A stretch of 64,000 nt of DNA, from assembly GCF_030295745.1 (NCBI RefSeq), contig NZ_AP027291.1, positions 5,270,001 to 5,334,000 on the forward strand, given 5' to 3'. Both the position numbers and the translations under genes were made by a program. The stretch is from Mycolicibacterium sp. TUM20985 (GTDB lineage: Bacteria; Actinomycetota; Actinomycetes; Mycobacteriales; Mycobacteriaceae). Position 1 is the stretch's first letter; each line of letters begins with the position of its first letter. Below are positions 9,901 to 18,317 of the stretch, in pieces. The notes beneath the pieces are model-generated. The model was given only the letters and a program-made list of their open reading frames with translations. It was not told the origin of the DNA and searched no databases.

Positions 9901-12900
9901 CGCCCCTGGGGTTGCGACCTTCGCCGTGCAGACCGACGACTCGGGCGATCGGGTCCGACGCGCGGCCGCCGACCTGCACGCGGTTTCCCCTGCCGGCCCG
10001 CAGGAACGCCGCGACGTCGCCGGTCTGCTGGCCGCGCATCCGGGCACGGTCGGCGGCGAGGAGGTCCGGCGGTCGCTGGCCGCGCGGGGAATCGAGTTCG
10101 GTTCCGCCTTCGCCGGCCTGGGCAGCGTCCACACCGCGGACGGCGCCACGCTGCTGGCCGAGATCGGTGCGCCCGCGGGCATCCGGGCGGGCCAATCCGG
10201 CTACGGCATCCACCCCGCCGTCCTGGACGCCTGCTTCCAGTCGGTGGCCGCCCACCGGCGTGACGGCATCGGCCTGCTGTTGCCACTGAGCGTCGGGCGA
10301 CTGCGCCGGTTCGGATCGGGCCGCGACGCCCGGTACTGCCACGTCACCGTGACGACGTCCGATGCTGCCGTGATCGAGGCGAATCTCGAGGTGCTCGACG
10401 GCGACGGCGACGTCATCCTCGCGGTCGACCGACTGCGGATGGGCAGCGGCGCCACCAAGGCAGGGCTGCGCGAACGCGTGCTCGCCGACCGGCTGCTGAC
10501 CGTCGATTGGGAGCGGACCGAGCCGCCGACCGCTGCGGCCGACACCGGAGAGTGGCTGCTGATCGCCGTGGCCGCCGATCCCCTCGCCACCGGGCTGTCC
10601 GATGCGCTGGGGGCCTGCGGAGTCCGGTGCCGGACGGTGTCACCCGACGAGCGCCTCGACGCCGCCGGGCTCACGGGCGTCGTGGTCCTCGCGCCTCCGG
10701 CCGACGGCGACCCGACCGCGGCCAGCCCCGGGCGGGGCCGCGATCTGGTCTCCCACGTCGTGAAGGTCGCCCGCGAACTGTCGGACGTCGGGTCCGAGGA
10801 CGGTGAGCGGCCGCCGCGCCTCTACGTCGTCACCCGCAACGCGCAGGCCGTCACGCCGGGCGACCGGGTCAACCTCGAGCACGGTGGCGTGCGCGGCCTC
10901 ATACGGGTGATCGGCGCCGAGCAGGTTCAGCTGCGTCCGACTCAGATCGACGTCGACTCCTCCACGTCCGCAGCACAATTGGCTACGGAGCTGCTGAGCC
11001 GTTCGGACGAGGACGACACCGCCTGGCGAGAGGGATCGCGGTTTGTGGCGCGGCTGCGGCGCACGCCGTTGCGGGCCGAGGAGCGCCGGACCACCCTGGT
11101 CGATCCCGGAGCGGACGGCATGCGCCTTCAAGTACGCACGCCCGGTGATCTGCAGACCCTCGAACTGGTCACCGTCGAACGACCGACACCGGCGGCCGGA
11201 CAGGTCGAGGTCGCGGTCAGTGCCTCCAGCATCAACTTCGCCGACGTGCTGGCCGCCTTCGGCCGCTACCCGACGTTCGACGGCAAGGCCCCGCAACTCG
11301 GCCTCGACTTCACCGGTGTCGTCAGCGCCGTCGGCCCCGGGGTCGCCGACCACCGAATCGGCGATGCCGTAGGCGGTTTCGGCGCAGGCGGATGCTGGGG
11401 CACGTACGTCACCTGCGACGCCCGCCTGGTCGCGCCGCTACCGGCCGGCCTGACCGCCGAGCAGGCCGCCGCGGTCTCCACCGGCTACGGCACGGCGTGG
11501 TACGGGTTGTGCCACCTCGCCAGGCTCGGGCCGGGCGACCGCGTGCTCATCCATTCCGCGACCGGCGGGGTCGGTCAGGCGGCGATGGCGATCGCCCGCC
11601 ACGTCGGAGCCCAGATCTACGCCACGGCTGGCAGCCCGCGTCGGCGCCAGTTGCTCCACGACATGGGTGTCGAGCACGTATATGATTCTCGCTCAATCGC
11701 TTTCGCCGATGAGATCCGACGTGACACCGACGGGTACGGCGTCGACGTGGTGCTCAACTCGCTGATCGGACCCGCCCAGCGCGCCGGACTCGAGCTCCTG
11801 GCCTTCGGCGGCCGCTTCGTCGAGATCGGCAAACGGGATGTCTACGAGCACACCCGCGTCGACCTCTATCCGTTCCGGCGCAATCTGACCTTCCACTACG
11901 TCGACCTGGCCTTGATGACCACGGGCGCCCCCGAGGTGATCGGCGCACTTCTGCGCGAGGTATACGAAATGGTCGGCGCCGGTTCGCTACCCGTGCCCGA
12001 GCACACCGTGTACCCGTTGACCGAAGCCGCCACCGCCATCAGGGCCATCAGCGCCGCCGAGCACATCGGCAAGCTCGTCCTCGCGGTACCCGGGAGCGGA
12101 TCCATCCGGGTGGCGGTACCGCCGAACCGGGCGCCGGTCTTCCGTGGCGACGGCTCCTACCTCGTCACCGGCGGGGTGGGCGGCCTTGGACTGTTCTTGG
12201 CCGCGGTAATGGCCTCGGGCGGCTGCGGCCGGATCGTCCTGACGTCGCGGTCGCAACCGAATCCCGCTGCGCAGAAGACGATCGAGCGACTGCGCGCCAA
12301 CGGCGCCGACATCGTGGTGGAGTGTGGCAACATCGCCGACCCGGAGACCGCGACGCGACTCGTCGACGCCGCCACCGCCACCGGACTGCCCCTGCGCGGC
12401 ATCCTGCACGCCGCGGCCGTGGTGGACGATGCCACGCTGGCCACCGTCACCGACGATCTGATCGAGCGGGACTGGGCGCCGAAGGCCTTCGGCGCCTGGC
12501 ACCTGCACCAGGCGAGCTCGGCTCAGCAACTCGATTGGTTCTGCAACTTCTCCTCGGCCGCCGTGCTGCTCGGCTCACCGGGCCAGGGTGCCTATGCCGC
12601 CGCCAATAGCTGGCTGGATGCCTTCACGGCATGGCAACGCAGCCAGGGCATTCCGGCGTACGCGATCGCGTGGGGCCCATGGGCCGACATCGGCCGCGGC
12701 ACCGGGATGGCGGACCGCGGTGACGTCACGATGATCAGTCCCGAGGACGGCGGCTACGCGTTCCGGGCCATCCTGCGTCACGACCGGGCCTACACCGGCT
12801 ACCTCCCGTTGACCGGGATGCCGCTGTTGACGGCGCTGGCCGCGCGCAGTCCGTTCGCCGAGGCGTTCCGCGACACCGACGGTCGAACCGGCACCGACGT

Positions 12901-13180
12901 TCCCACGGTGCTGGCCGAACTCGCTGGGCTGGCACCGGACGAGTGGCCGAACCGGCTGCGAAGACTGGTCACCGAACAGGTCGGCCTGATCCTGCGACGT
13001 GCGGTCGATCCCGATCGTACGTTCGCCGACCACGGCCTGGATTCCCTTGGCACGCTTGAATTACGGACCCACATCGAGACCCAGACGGGTATCCGCCTGA
13101 CACCCAAGACCATCGTCACCTTCGGCACGCCGCGGGCGCTGGCCGGGCATCTGACCGAGACGCTGGACGGCAGCGCGTAG
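6977..13180 (+). CDS. Mas-like iterative highly reducing polyketide synthase
   Basis: A 2067-residue type I PKS with the KS-AT-DH-ER-KR-ACP order of mycocerosic acid synthase and Pks5. KS: Cys174 in VDTACSSG. AT: FSGQGSQW, then Ser618 in GHSMGE and a VASHSPQ motif, compatible with methylmalonyl use in Mas proteins. DH: His920 in EHRVNGVAALP. ER: NADPH loop SATGGVGQAA near 1528. KR: VTGGVGGLG near 1730 and FSSAAVLLGSPGQGAYAAAN. ACP: Ser2023 in HGLDSLGTLE. It probably elongates a fatty acyl starter iteratively into a multimethyl-branched acid that is transferred by a Pap acyltransferase. GTG 6977 has AGGA 8 nt upstream; ATG 6989 is an alternative. It converges on the papA5-drr-pks operon, as mas converges on papA5 in M. 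tuberculosis. A partner FAAL of FadD28 type is not in the window. Confidence 0.93.
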   Translation: MAEPMVTPIAVIGMACRLPGGIDSPERLWEALLRGADLVTEVPADRWDADEFYDPERGVPGRSVSRWGAFLDDVGGFDAPFFGLDDATATAIDPQHRLLMETSWEAIEHAGIVPSSLSGSMTGVYLGLSHDDYMRISLEADEYGFTGVASAMASGRVAYALNLHGPALTVDTACSSGLLAVHTACRSLDGAESDLALAGGAMVILQPETTVWASAQGMMSPTGRCRAFDEAADGFVRSEGCAVVLLKRLPDALRDGDRILGVIRGTAANSDGRTRNIATPSQEAQVAAARAALAVAGVDADTVGVVEAHGTGTPVGDPIEFESLSQTYGATGSVLLGSAKSNFGHTESAAGTLGLIKAILELQHGVVPPMVHFNRLSETLEKVVGGLVVPRETTPWPADGHSGPRRAAVSSYGISGTNVHAIVEQGPTPLPDAPNPNDAVERPTLISLSSTSTDELRRTCGRLADWLDSHPEPVAVADLGYTLARRRGHRPVRTSVLADGVKELRIALQDIAADEVQIPAAVGRDDHGPVWVFSGQGSQWAAMGAELLATEPAFAAAVADLEPLIARESGFSVTVAMSAPETVTGIDRIQPTLFAMQVALASTMAAYGVRPGAVIGHSMGEVAAAVVAGALSPSDGVRVICRRSSLLKRLSGSGAMASVDLAEATVRRELASRGVDDVVVAVVASPSSTVIGGDTQTVRDLVAAWEQRDVLAREVAVDVASHSPQVDPILAALADELAELTPSAPTVPFYSTTRDDPRTSPACDASYWVDNLRQTVRFSAAVGAALEDGYRVFAELSPHPLLTRAVEQTADGIETPVAALASLRRDQAQAHFALDFVADLHGAGAAVDFAALHPRGRLVDAPLPTWTHRPLLLTRTGGGPGHVVAAHPLLGAHVRLLEEPERHAWQADVGIAVQPWLGEHRVNGVAALPGAAYCEMALAAADALFPAGAEVRDVRFEELLLLDDHTEVAAVAAMDAPGVATFAVQTDDSGDRVRRAAADLHAVSPAGPQERRDVAGLLAAHPGTVGGEEVRRSLAARGIEFGSAFAGLGSVHTADGATLLAEIGAPAGIRAGQSGYGIHPAVLDACFQSVAAHRRDGIGLLLPLSVGRLRRFGSGRDARYCHVTVTTSDAAVIEANLEVLDGDGDVILAVDRLRMGSGATKAGLRERVLADRLLTVDWERTEPPTAAADTGEWLLIAVAADPLATGLSDALGACGVRCRTVSPDERLDAAGLTGVVVLAPPADGDPTAASPGRGRDLVSHVVKVARELSDVGSEDGERPPRLYVVTRNAQAVTPGDRVNLEHGGVRGLIRVIGAEQVQLRPTQIDVDSSTSAAQLATELLSRSDEDDTAWREGSRFVARLRRTPLRAEERRTTLVDPGADGMRLQVRTPGDLQTLELVTVERPTPAAGQVEVAVSASSINFADVLAAFGRYPTFDGKAPQLGLDFTGVVSAVGPGVADHRIGDAVGGFGAGGCWGTYVTCDARLVAPLPAGLTAEQAAAVSTGYGTAWYGLCHLARLGPGDRVLIHSATGGVGQAAMAIARHVGAQIYATAGSPRRRQLLHDMGVEHVYDSRSIAFADEIRRDTDGYGVDVVLNSLIGPAQRAGLELLAFGGRFVEIGKRDVYEHTRVDLYPFRRNLTFHYVDLALMTTGAPEVIGALLREVYEMVGAGSLPVPEHTVYPLTEAATAIRAISAAEHIGKLVLAVPGSGSIRVAVPPNRAPVFRGDGSYLVTGGVGGLGLFLAAVMASGGCGRIVLTSRSQPNPAAQKTIERLRANGADIVVECGNIADPETATRLVDAATATGLPLRGILHAAAVVDDATLATVTDDLIERDWAPKAFGAWHLHQASSAQQLDWFCNFSSAAVLLGSPGQGAYAAANSWLDAFTAWQRSQGIPAYAIAWGPWADIGRGTGMADRGDVTMISPEDGGYAFRAILRHDRAYTGYLPLTGMPLLTALAARSPFAEAFRDTDGRTGTDVPTVLAELAGLAPDEWPNRLRRLVTEQVGLILRRAVDPDRTFADHGLDSLGTLELRTHIETQTGIRLTPKTIVTFGTPRALAGHLTETLDGSA

Positions 13181-13182
13181 CG

Positions 13183-13968
13183 TCAGCCGTCCACTAGCCA
13201 GCCGGTTACCGCGATCGACGCTCGTCTGGGCAGCACCCGGGTGACCACACGCGCGACGAAGGCATTGGCGGCGCCGTCGACGAAGCTGGGTTTGCGGCCG
13301 GCCAGCGCCCGCATCGTCGCGTCGACCACCTGCTGCGGGCTGCGGGTGACCGCCGTGGCTGCCGGACCGGATGCGGCCGTCGCCGCCGCGTCACCGGCCA
13401 ACTCGAAGAAGGGCGTGTCGGTCAGCCCGGGACACACCGCCAACACGCGGATCCCGTGCGTGCGCTCCTCCGCCCAGAGCGCTTCGGTGAACGACAAGAC
13501 GAAGGCCTTCGACGCGCCGTAGACCGCCATCTTCGGCAATGGCTGGAAGGCCGCGATCGACGCCACGTTGATGATCGTGCCCGCGCCCCTGGCCCGCATC
13601 TGCGGAAGGTAGCGGACCGTGGCGCCGACGACCGTCCGGCAGTTGAGCTCGACCGCCGCCTCGAGGCGCTGCGGGTCTGCGTCGGCGACGTCACCGTGGG
13701 TTCCGAAGCCGGCATTGTTGACCAGCACGGAGATCTCGAGGCCGAGGCGATTCGTCTCCTGCCACAGGTCGCCCGCCGCGGTGGGGACCGACAGGTCCAT
13801 TGCCAGCACGGTGATCTCGACGCCGTATGCCGTCCGCAGTCGCGCCGCAAGGGCGTCGAGCTTGTCGGCGCTGCGGGCGACGACGACGAGATCGTCACCG
13901 CGTGCGGCGAACTGCTCGGCGAACTGCGCGCCGATTCCGGTCGATGCCCCGGTGATCAGGGTGACCAT
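13183..13968 (-). CDS. SDR-family oxidoreductase within the lipid locus
   Basis: A 261-residue classical SDR. The cofactor motif is TGASTGIGAQ, with VNNAGFGTHGD and the catalytic Ser-Tyr-Lys in NVASIAAF...AVYGASKAF. It belongs to the DltE/YqjQ-like group acting on lipophilic substrates. It ends 2 bp from the PKS stop (convergent) and is divergent from the WS/DGAT gene with only about 56 bp between starts. The position between the Mas-like and PapA5-like genes suggests it reduces a keto group on the product backbone, replacing the F420-dependent ketoreductase of the DIM pathway. That is inference from context only. Confidence 0.88.
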   Translation of the reverse strand: MVTLITGASTGIGAQFAEQFAARGDDLVVVARSADKLDALAARLRTAYGVEITVLAMDLSVPTAAGDLWQETNRLGLEISVLVNNAGFGTHGDVADADPQRLEAAVELNCRTVVGATVRYLPQMRARGAGTIINVASIAAFQPLPKMAVYGASKAFVLSFTEALWAEERTHGIRVLAVCPGLTDTPFFELAGDAAATAASGPAATAVTRSPQQVVDATMRALAGRKPSFVDGAANAFVARVVTRVLPRRASIAVTGWLVDG

Positions 13969-14024
13969 TGCCGACTCCGATCAGATGGGGTACCCGCAGG
14001 GTGTTGAGGACGTATCGTCATGGC

Positions 14025-15398
14025 GTGCAACGTCCGCGGTGGTTGAGTGGACTCGATGCCAGCTTCCTCCACCTCGAGAGCGCGACGCAGCCCCTGCAGG
14101 TGATTTCGGTACTGGAACTGGATGTCTCGACGATTCCGGGTGGTTACGACTACTCCCGCTTCCGCCATGACCTCTCGATGCGGGTCCGCGGCATGCCCGC
14201 GTTTCTGGAGAAACCGTCCCATGGCTTGGCGTATCTCGGTCGTCCCGTCTGGCTGGCGGACGGCGCCATCGACGTCGACCGCCACGTGCACCGGGTCGTT
14301 CTGCCAGCCCCCGCGGGCCGAGCCGAATTGGTGGACGTCTGCAGCTATCTGGCGGGTCTGCCGCTCAGCCGTGACCGGCCGCTGTGGGAGATGTGGGTGA
14401 TCGAGGGCGGTCACCGGCTGGCCGTGCTGATCAAGGTCCACCACGCAGAGGCCGACGGTGTCACCTTCGCCAGGATGCTGTCGCAGCTGTGCAGTACCGA
14501 AATCGACCCCGAACCCAACCCCCCGCCTGCGGATCCGCCGCTCGGCGCGAGTTCGTGGGCGATCGCCATCGACGGACTGGCACGTTTCGCCGGACGACCC
14601 CTGTACGTCGCCGTCACGCTGCTGCCCGCGACCATCAGGGCGGTCGCCGACACCGTTCGGCGGGCGGTGACCGGCCGCGCCATGACAGCGCCGTTCACGG
14701 CCCCGCGGACCGTGCTCAACGGCCGCCTCACAGCGGATCGCAGGCTCGCGTTCGCCCGCCTCGACCTCGACGACGTGAAGGAAGTGAAGAACCACTTCGG
14801 GGTTACCGTCAACGACGTCCTGATGGCCCTGATCGGCGGAGTGCTCCGCCAGTTCCTGCTCGACCGCGGCGAGTTGCCCCGCCGCTCGCTCGTCGCCCTC
14901 GTGCCGGTCTCGGTGCACGTGCCATCCGAACGCCCCGAGCGCAACCAGGTTTCGGGAATGTACGCCAGACTCCTGACGCAGATCGCGGACCCCGGCACAC
15001 GACTGAGGGCGATGGCACCAGCCAATACCGTTGCCAAGGAACATAGTTCGGCGATCGGCGCGACACTGCTGCAGGACTGGTGTGAGCTCACCGGGCCCGT
15101 CACCCTGGGCATCGCGAAGCGGACCTACGCACGCCTGACCCGGTTCCGTCCGATGTACAACGTCGTGGTGTCCAACGTGCCGGGCCCCCAGGCCCGTTAC
15201 TTCCTCGGCGCTGAGATCACGGCGATGTACCCGTTCGGCCCCGTCCTGCACGGTGCCGGTGTCAACATCACCATGTGGACGGTCAACGGGATCCTCCACA
15301 TCGGCGTGATTGCGTGCCCCGAACTGCTGCCCGACCCCGCCGCTCTGGCCGACGGGTTCGCGGTCGGGTTGCAGCAGCTCCGCAGCGAAACCGACTGA
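14025..15398 (+). CDS. Wax ester synthase/diacylglycerol acyltransferase (WS/DGAT) family protein
   Basis: A 457-residue acyl-CoA-dependent O-acyltransferase. The condensation-type active site HHxxxDG is intact: His139-His140 and Asp144-Gly145 in KVHHAEADGVT. The C-terminal PLNVVVSNVPGP-like block reads MYNVVVSNVPGPQ, typical of WS/DGAT. GTG 14025 is chosen because a TATCGT -10 lies 6 nt upstream and LSGLDASFLHLE, the usual family N-terminus, follows at once. Mycobacterial relatives make triacylglycerol or wax esters. Here it lies between the Mas-like and PapA5-like genes, where it could add a second acyl group to a polyketide alcohol. It may instead be an ordinary storage-lipid enzyme. Confidence 0.9.
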   Translation: MQRPRWLSGLDASFLHLESATQPLQVISVLELDVSTIPGGYDYSRFRHDLSMRVRGMPAFLEKPSHGLAYLGRPVWLADGAIDVDRHVHRVVLPAPAGRAELVDVCSYLAGLPLSRDRPLWEMWVIEGGHRLAVLIKVHHAEADGVTFARMLSQLCSTEIDPEPNPPPADPPLGASSWAIAIDGLARFAGRPLYVAVTLLPATIRAVADTVRRAVTGRAMTAPFTAPRTVLNGRLTADRRLAFARLDLDDVKEVKNHFGVTVNDVLMALIGGVLRQFLLDRGELPRRSLVALVPVSVHVPSERPERNQVSGMYARLLTQIADPGTRLRAMAPANTVAKEHSSAIGATLLQDWCELTGPVTLGIAKRTYARLTRFRPMYNVVVSNVPGPQARYFLGAEITAMYPFGPVLHGAGVNITMWTVNGILHIGVIACPELLPDPAALADGFAVGLQQLRSETD

Positions 15399-15413
15399 GC
15401 CATCGGGTCTCAT

Positions 15414-16661
15414 CTACTCGGTGATCCAGCCGCAGCGGGACGGGACGTCTGCCAACAGATCGTGGATCTCGCGGACGTGGCGCTCGGGTTCCGGTCCGTG
15501 GCTGTGGTAACCGATCACCACCCGGCCGTCATACATTGCGGAGGTGTACATGTCGACACCCGCGGACGCCGATGCGAAGAGCACTTCGACGTCGTACTGC
15601 TCGACCGTCAGACCGGGTGGCGTGCGCAGCGCCGGCAGTTCCCCACCGTCGGTGGTCATCACGACGTCCGGCAGGCCCGGCGGGTTCCCCTGGTACTGCG
15701 AACCGAAGTGCAGGAACGACTGCTGGATCACCCCGTCGGCCAGATCGGCACGGAACGCCTCGACGATGTCACGGGCCAGGTCGAGGATGTCGGTCCTCGG
15801 GGTGATCTCGGCCAGGTACATCGCCATCCCCACCGGGTTGGTGGCCTGCGTCGCACCGACGGGCGGGGTCAGGAAGAAGCGCAGATCGACCGGGTACATG
15901 TACGGGATGGGCAGATGTGGGGTATCGCGGATATTCCACTCCGCCAACAAGATCGACGCGGCCACCATCGCGTTGACACTGACCCGGCGGGCCGCGCACA
16001 CGTCGAGCAGATCGCGGCTCTCCTGATGGCTGAGCCGGCAGGTCGCCGACGGCACCCGAGCCGACCGTGGACCGGCTCCCGCGTTTCGATTCGAGGGCGG
16101 CAGCTCGTAGGCGAACATCGCCGGGAGGTAGCGCTCCAAGCCGAATCGCTGGAGTTTCTCGATGCCGCGTTCGGTGAGCACCGCCTCCAACGACTCCGGA
16201 ATGGGTTCGGTCACGACCGGCCCGACGCCCACACCGCCGACGATGTCGGTGTACCAGCCGAACAGCTTCTCCAGCAGGGCGAACTGGTGGTGGGCGTCGG
16301 CCAGCGCATGGTGGGTGTACAGGGTCAGCTCGGAGCGGTCCGCCCCGACCCTGAGACGCAGGTTCAGCAGCGCCTCGGATTGGTCGGGGAGCCGCTGAGC
16401 CGGTGTCTCGCCGAGCTTCTCGACCCACATCCCCTGGTGCTCGTAGTCGTCGACCATGATTTGGTGTCTGCCGTCGGCGCCGGGCCGATCGAGGTGACCG
16501 GCGTGCGCCGGATGCACCTGCAACAGCGTCTCGAATGCCTGCGACATCGCGCCGACGTCCACCGGTCCGTGCAGTGTCAGGGTCATGCCGATGAAGTTCT
16601 CCGCCGTCGCGTAGAACTCCTCGCTCGGCGTCAGATAGCGGATCGGGGTCGAGCCAAACAC
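15414..16661 (-). CDS. PapA5-like polyketide-associated acyltransferase
   Basis: A 415-residue condensation-fold acyltransferase. The catalytic motif is THHALADAHH, with His118 and Asp122 (HxxxD), close to the position reported for PapA5 (His124, Asp128). PapA5 takes mycocerosic acids from Mas and esterifies the phthiocerol diol; length and context here match. The start is GTG 16661 preceded by GAGGGAAGG. It lies 25 bp downstream of the DrrC stop and is the last gene of the leftward operon, facing the WS/DGAT and Mas-like genes. It probably transfers the methyl-branched acyl chains made by the 6977-13180 PKS onto hydroxyl groups of the other two synthases' product. Confidence 0.88.
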   Translation of the reverse strand: MFGSTPIRYLTPSEEFYATAENFIGMTLTLHGPVDVGAMSQAFETLLQVHPAHAGHLDRPGADGRHQIMVDDYEHQGMWVEKLGETPAQRLPDQSEALLNLRLRVGADRSELTLYTHHALADAHHQFALLEKLFGWYTDIVGGVGVGPVVTEPIPESLEAVLTERGIEKLQRFGLERYLPAMFAYELPPSNRNAGAGPRSARVPSATCRLSHQESRDLLDVCAARRVSVNAMVAASILLAEWNIRDTPHLPIPYMYPVDLRFFLTPPVGATQATNPVGMAMYLAEITPRTDILDLARDIVEAFRADLADGVIQQSFLHFGSQYQGNPPGLPDVVMTTDGGELPALRTPPGLTVEQYDVEVLFASASAGVDMYTSAMYDGRVVIGYHSHGPEPERHVREIHDLLADVPSRCGWITE

Positions 16662-16686
16662 CGTGCACCTTCCCTCGTCATGCGGG

Positions 16687-17496
16687 TCACCGGCTGGTGC
16701 TCGCCCGGCGGTAGCCCACCACGAGCGGCCACAGGCACACCGCGACGATCGCGGCGCACCATGCCAGCAGGTGGAGCATCGGCGACAGCACTGGTCCCCC
16801 CACCGAGAGCCCGCGCATCGCGTCGACGGCCGGTGACATCGGCTGGTGTTCGACCAGCGGTTGGACCCAGTCGGGGTAGCGCTCCAGCGGCACGAACCCG
16901 GTACAGAAGGTCGCGCCCAAGATGATCACCGGTTGCATGGCCTCCACCAGAACGGCTCTGGGCCAGTACAGCGCGACCGTATTGGCGAGTGTCGCAAAGG
17001 CCACGCCGAAGATGACCGGTATGGCCACCCACAGCACCGCCGCGCCGACCCCGACGTGAAAGCGGAACCCGAACAGCATTCCGGCGCCGAGGATGACGAG
17101 CGTCGTGGCGAGCAGGCGGATGGTCTCGGCGGCCAGGCGCGCGAGCAGTCCGGCGGCGCGATGGACGGGCAGCGCCCACATTCGGGAGAGGAACCCGTCG
17201 AGCCGCTCGGCGTTGATGCCGACCACACCGGTCGTCGACCCCGACATCGTGGCCACCAAAGCCACCAGCGGCACGCTGCGGTACAGCGCGTCCTCGCCCG
17301 TGATCGCGGTGATCGAGTCACCGAAGACGACCTTGAGCGTGAGCAGGAAGGCCACGGGCAACAGCAGCGCGTGGACGAGCGTCATCGGCGTGCGCACCGA
17401 CCGGATCAGCAGCCGCTTGGTGAGCACCAGGGTCTGCTCGCGCAGGCTGTCCGAACGGGCCTCGGAGTCGTCGCTTCGCGCCGCGAGGATCACCAT
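16687..17496 (-). CDS. drrC: ABC-2 type transporter permease, DrrC-like
   Basis: A 269-residue permease with six predicted hydrophobic segments and the ABC-2/daunorubicin-resistance pattern (GATFCTGFVPLERYPDWVQPLVEHQPMSPAVDAMR near the C-terminal half). Known DrrC proteins work with DrrA and DrrB to move DIM-type lipids across the plasma membrane. The true start, ATG 17496, is placed by the TGATG junction with the drrB stop; the longer open frame upstream is only the antisense-free shadow of drrB. It pairs with DrrB as a heteromeric channel, and the papA5-like gene follows 25 bp later. Confidence 0.9.
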   Translation of the reverse strand: MVILAARSDDSEARSDSLREQTLVLTKRLLIRSVRTPMTLVHALLLPVAFLLTLKVVFGDSITAITGEDALYRSVPLVALVATMSGSTTGVVGINAERLDGFLSRMWALPVHRAAGLLARLAAETIRLLATTLVILGAGMLFGFRFHVGVGAAVLWVAIPVIFGVAFATLANTVALYWPRAVLVEAMQPVIILGATFCTGFVPLERYPDWVQPLVEHQPMSPAVDAMRGLSVGGPVLSPMLHLLAWCAAIVAVCLWPLVVGYRRASTSR

Positions 17497-18317
17497 CAGC
17501 TTCTCCGCCGGTACACCGTGATCGCCCAGGGCAGGGTGACCGCGATCATGCCGACCACCCAGGCCAGCGCCGGTGCCAGGACCGACCAGGTGATCGGCGG
17601 GACACCGGGTTGGGAGTCGCCGGCCAGTGCCTGCATGGCGTAGACGAGCCGGGAGATGGGCTGATTGTCGACGACCGGCTGGATCCATCCCGGAAAGCGG
17701 TGCAGCGGTTGAATTCCCACCGACAGGAAGCCGAAGATCAACTGCGGCAACAACAGCCACTGGGCGGTCGAGGCGGGGTTGCGCGAGTTGGCCCCGATGG
17801 TGTCGGCCAGGAAAGCCAGGGCCAGACCGGTGAGCATCACCAACAGGCAGAACACGGCGATGGCCATGGGTCCGCGGTGGAATCTGAAGCCGATGGCGTA
17901 GCCACACCCGAGCGCCACGACCAGCCCGATCGCACAGCGGTACACGCTCGCCGCGATGCGGGCCGCCAGCGGCGTCAGCGATGCGATCGGCAGCGACTGA
18001 AAGCGGCGGTTGATCCCCTTCACCGAATCGGTCGCAGCCCGGAAGGCGGTGGAGATCGACGCAAAGGCGATGGCCTGCAACACTATCAGCGGCAACAAAT
18101 ACTGCGCGTAGCTGCTCATCCCCAGGTCGGGCCCGTCCATCAGCCGGTTCAGCGGGATGTAGAGGCTGGCGGTCGCCGCCACCGACACGACCACCCCCAC
18201 CGCCACCTCGCCGTTGCGCAGCGTGGGAGCGATCAGCCGGGTGGTGAGCACCCACCACTGCTGGGCGCCAGAGGGGTCCGGCCGCTTCTGGGCGACCGTA
18301 GCGAGGGACGCGGTCAC
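17496..18317 (-). CDS. drrB: ABC-2 type transporter permease, DrrB-like
   Basis: A 273-residue membrane protein with about six helices. It has the same PLHRFPGWIQPVVDNQPISRLVYAMQ signature region as its partner DrrC, so the two permeases are distant paralogues. It has the expected cytoplasmic N-terminus (ALTRRL-like region QWWVLTTRLIAPTLRN). Start GTG 18317 overlaps the drrA stop (GTGA), and the stop overlaps the drrC start by 1 nt (TGATG). The three genes therefore form a coupled transporter cassette in the same order as drrABC in the DIM locus. Confidence 0.9.
   Translation of the reverse strand: MTASLATVAQKRPDPSGAQQWWVLTTRLIAPTLRNGEVAVGVVVSVAATASLYIPLNRLMDGPDLGMSSYAQYLLPLIVLQAIAFASISTAFRAATDSVKGINRRFQSLPIASLTPLAARIAASVYRCAIGLVVALGCGYAIGFRFHRGPMAIAVFCLLVMLTGLALAFLADTIGANSRNPASTAQWLLLPQLIFGFLSVGIQPLHRFPGWIQPVVDNQPISRLVYAMQALAGDSQPGVPPITWSVLAPALAWVVGMIAVTLPWAITVYRRRS

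Noticed and set aside
16687..18258. 523-codon frame apparently covering drrC plus most of drrB
   Set aside because: Its first half is an out-of-frame reading of drrB. The real drrC start is the TGATG junction at 17496.
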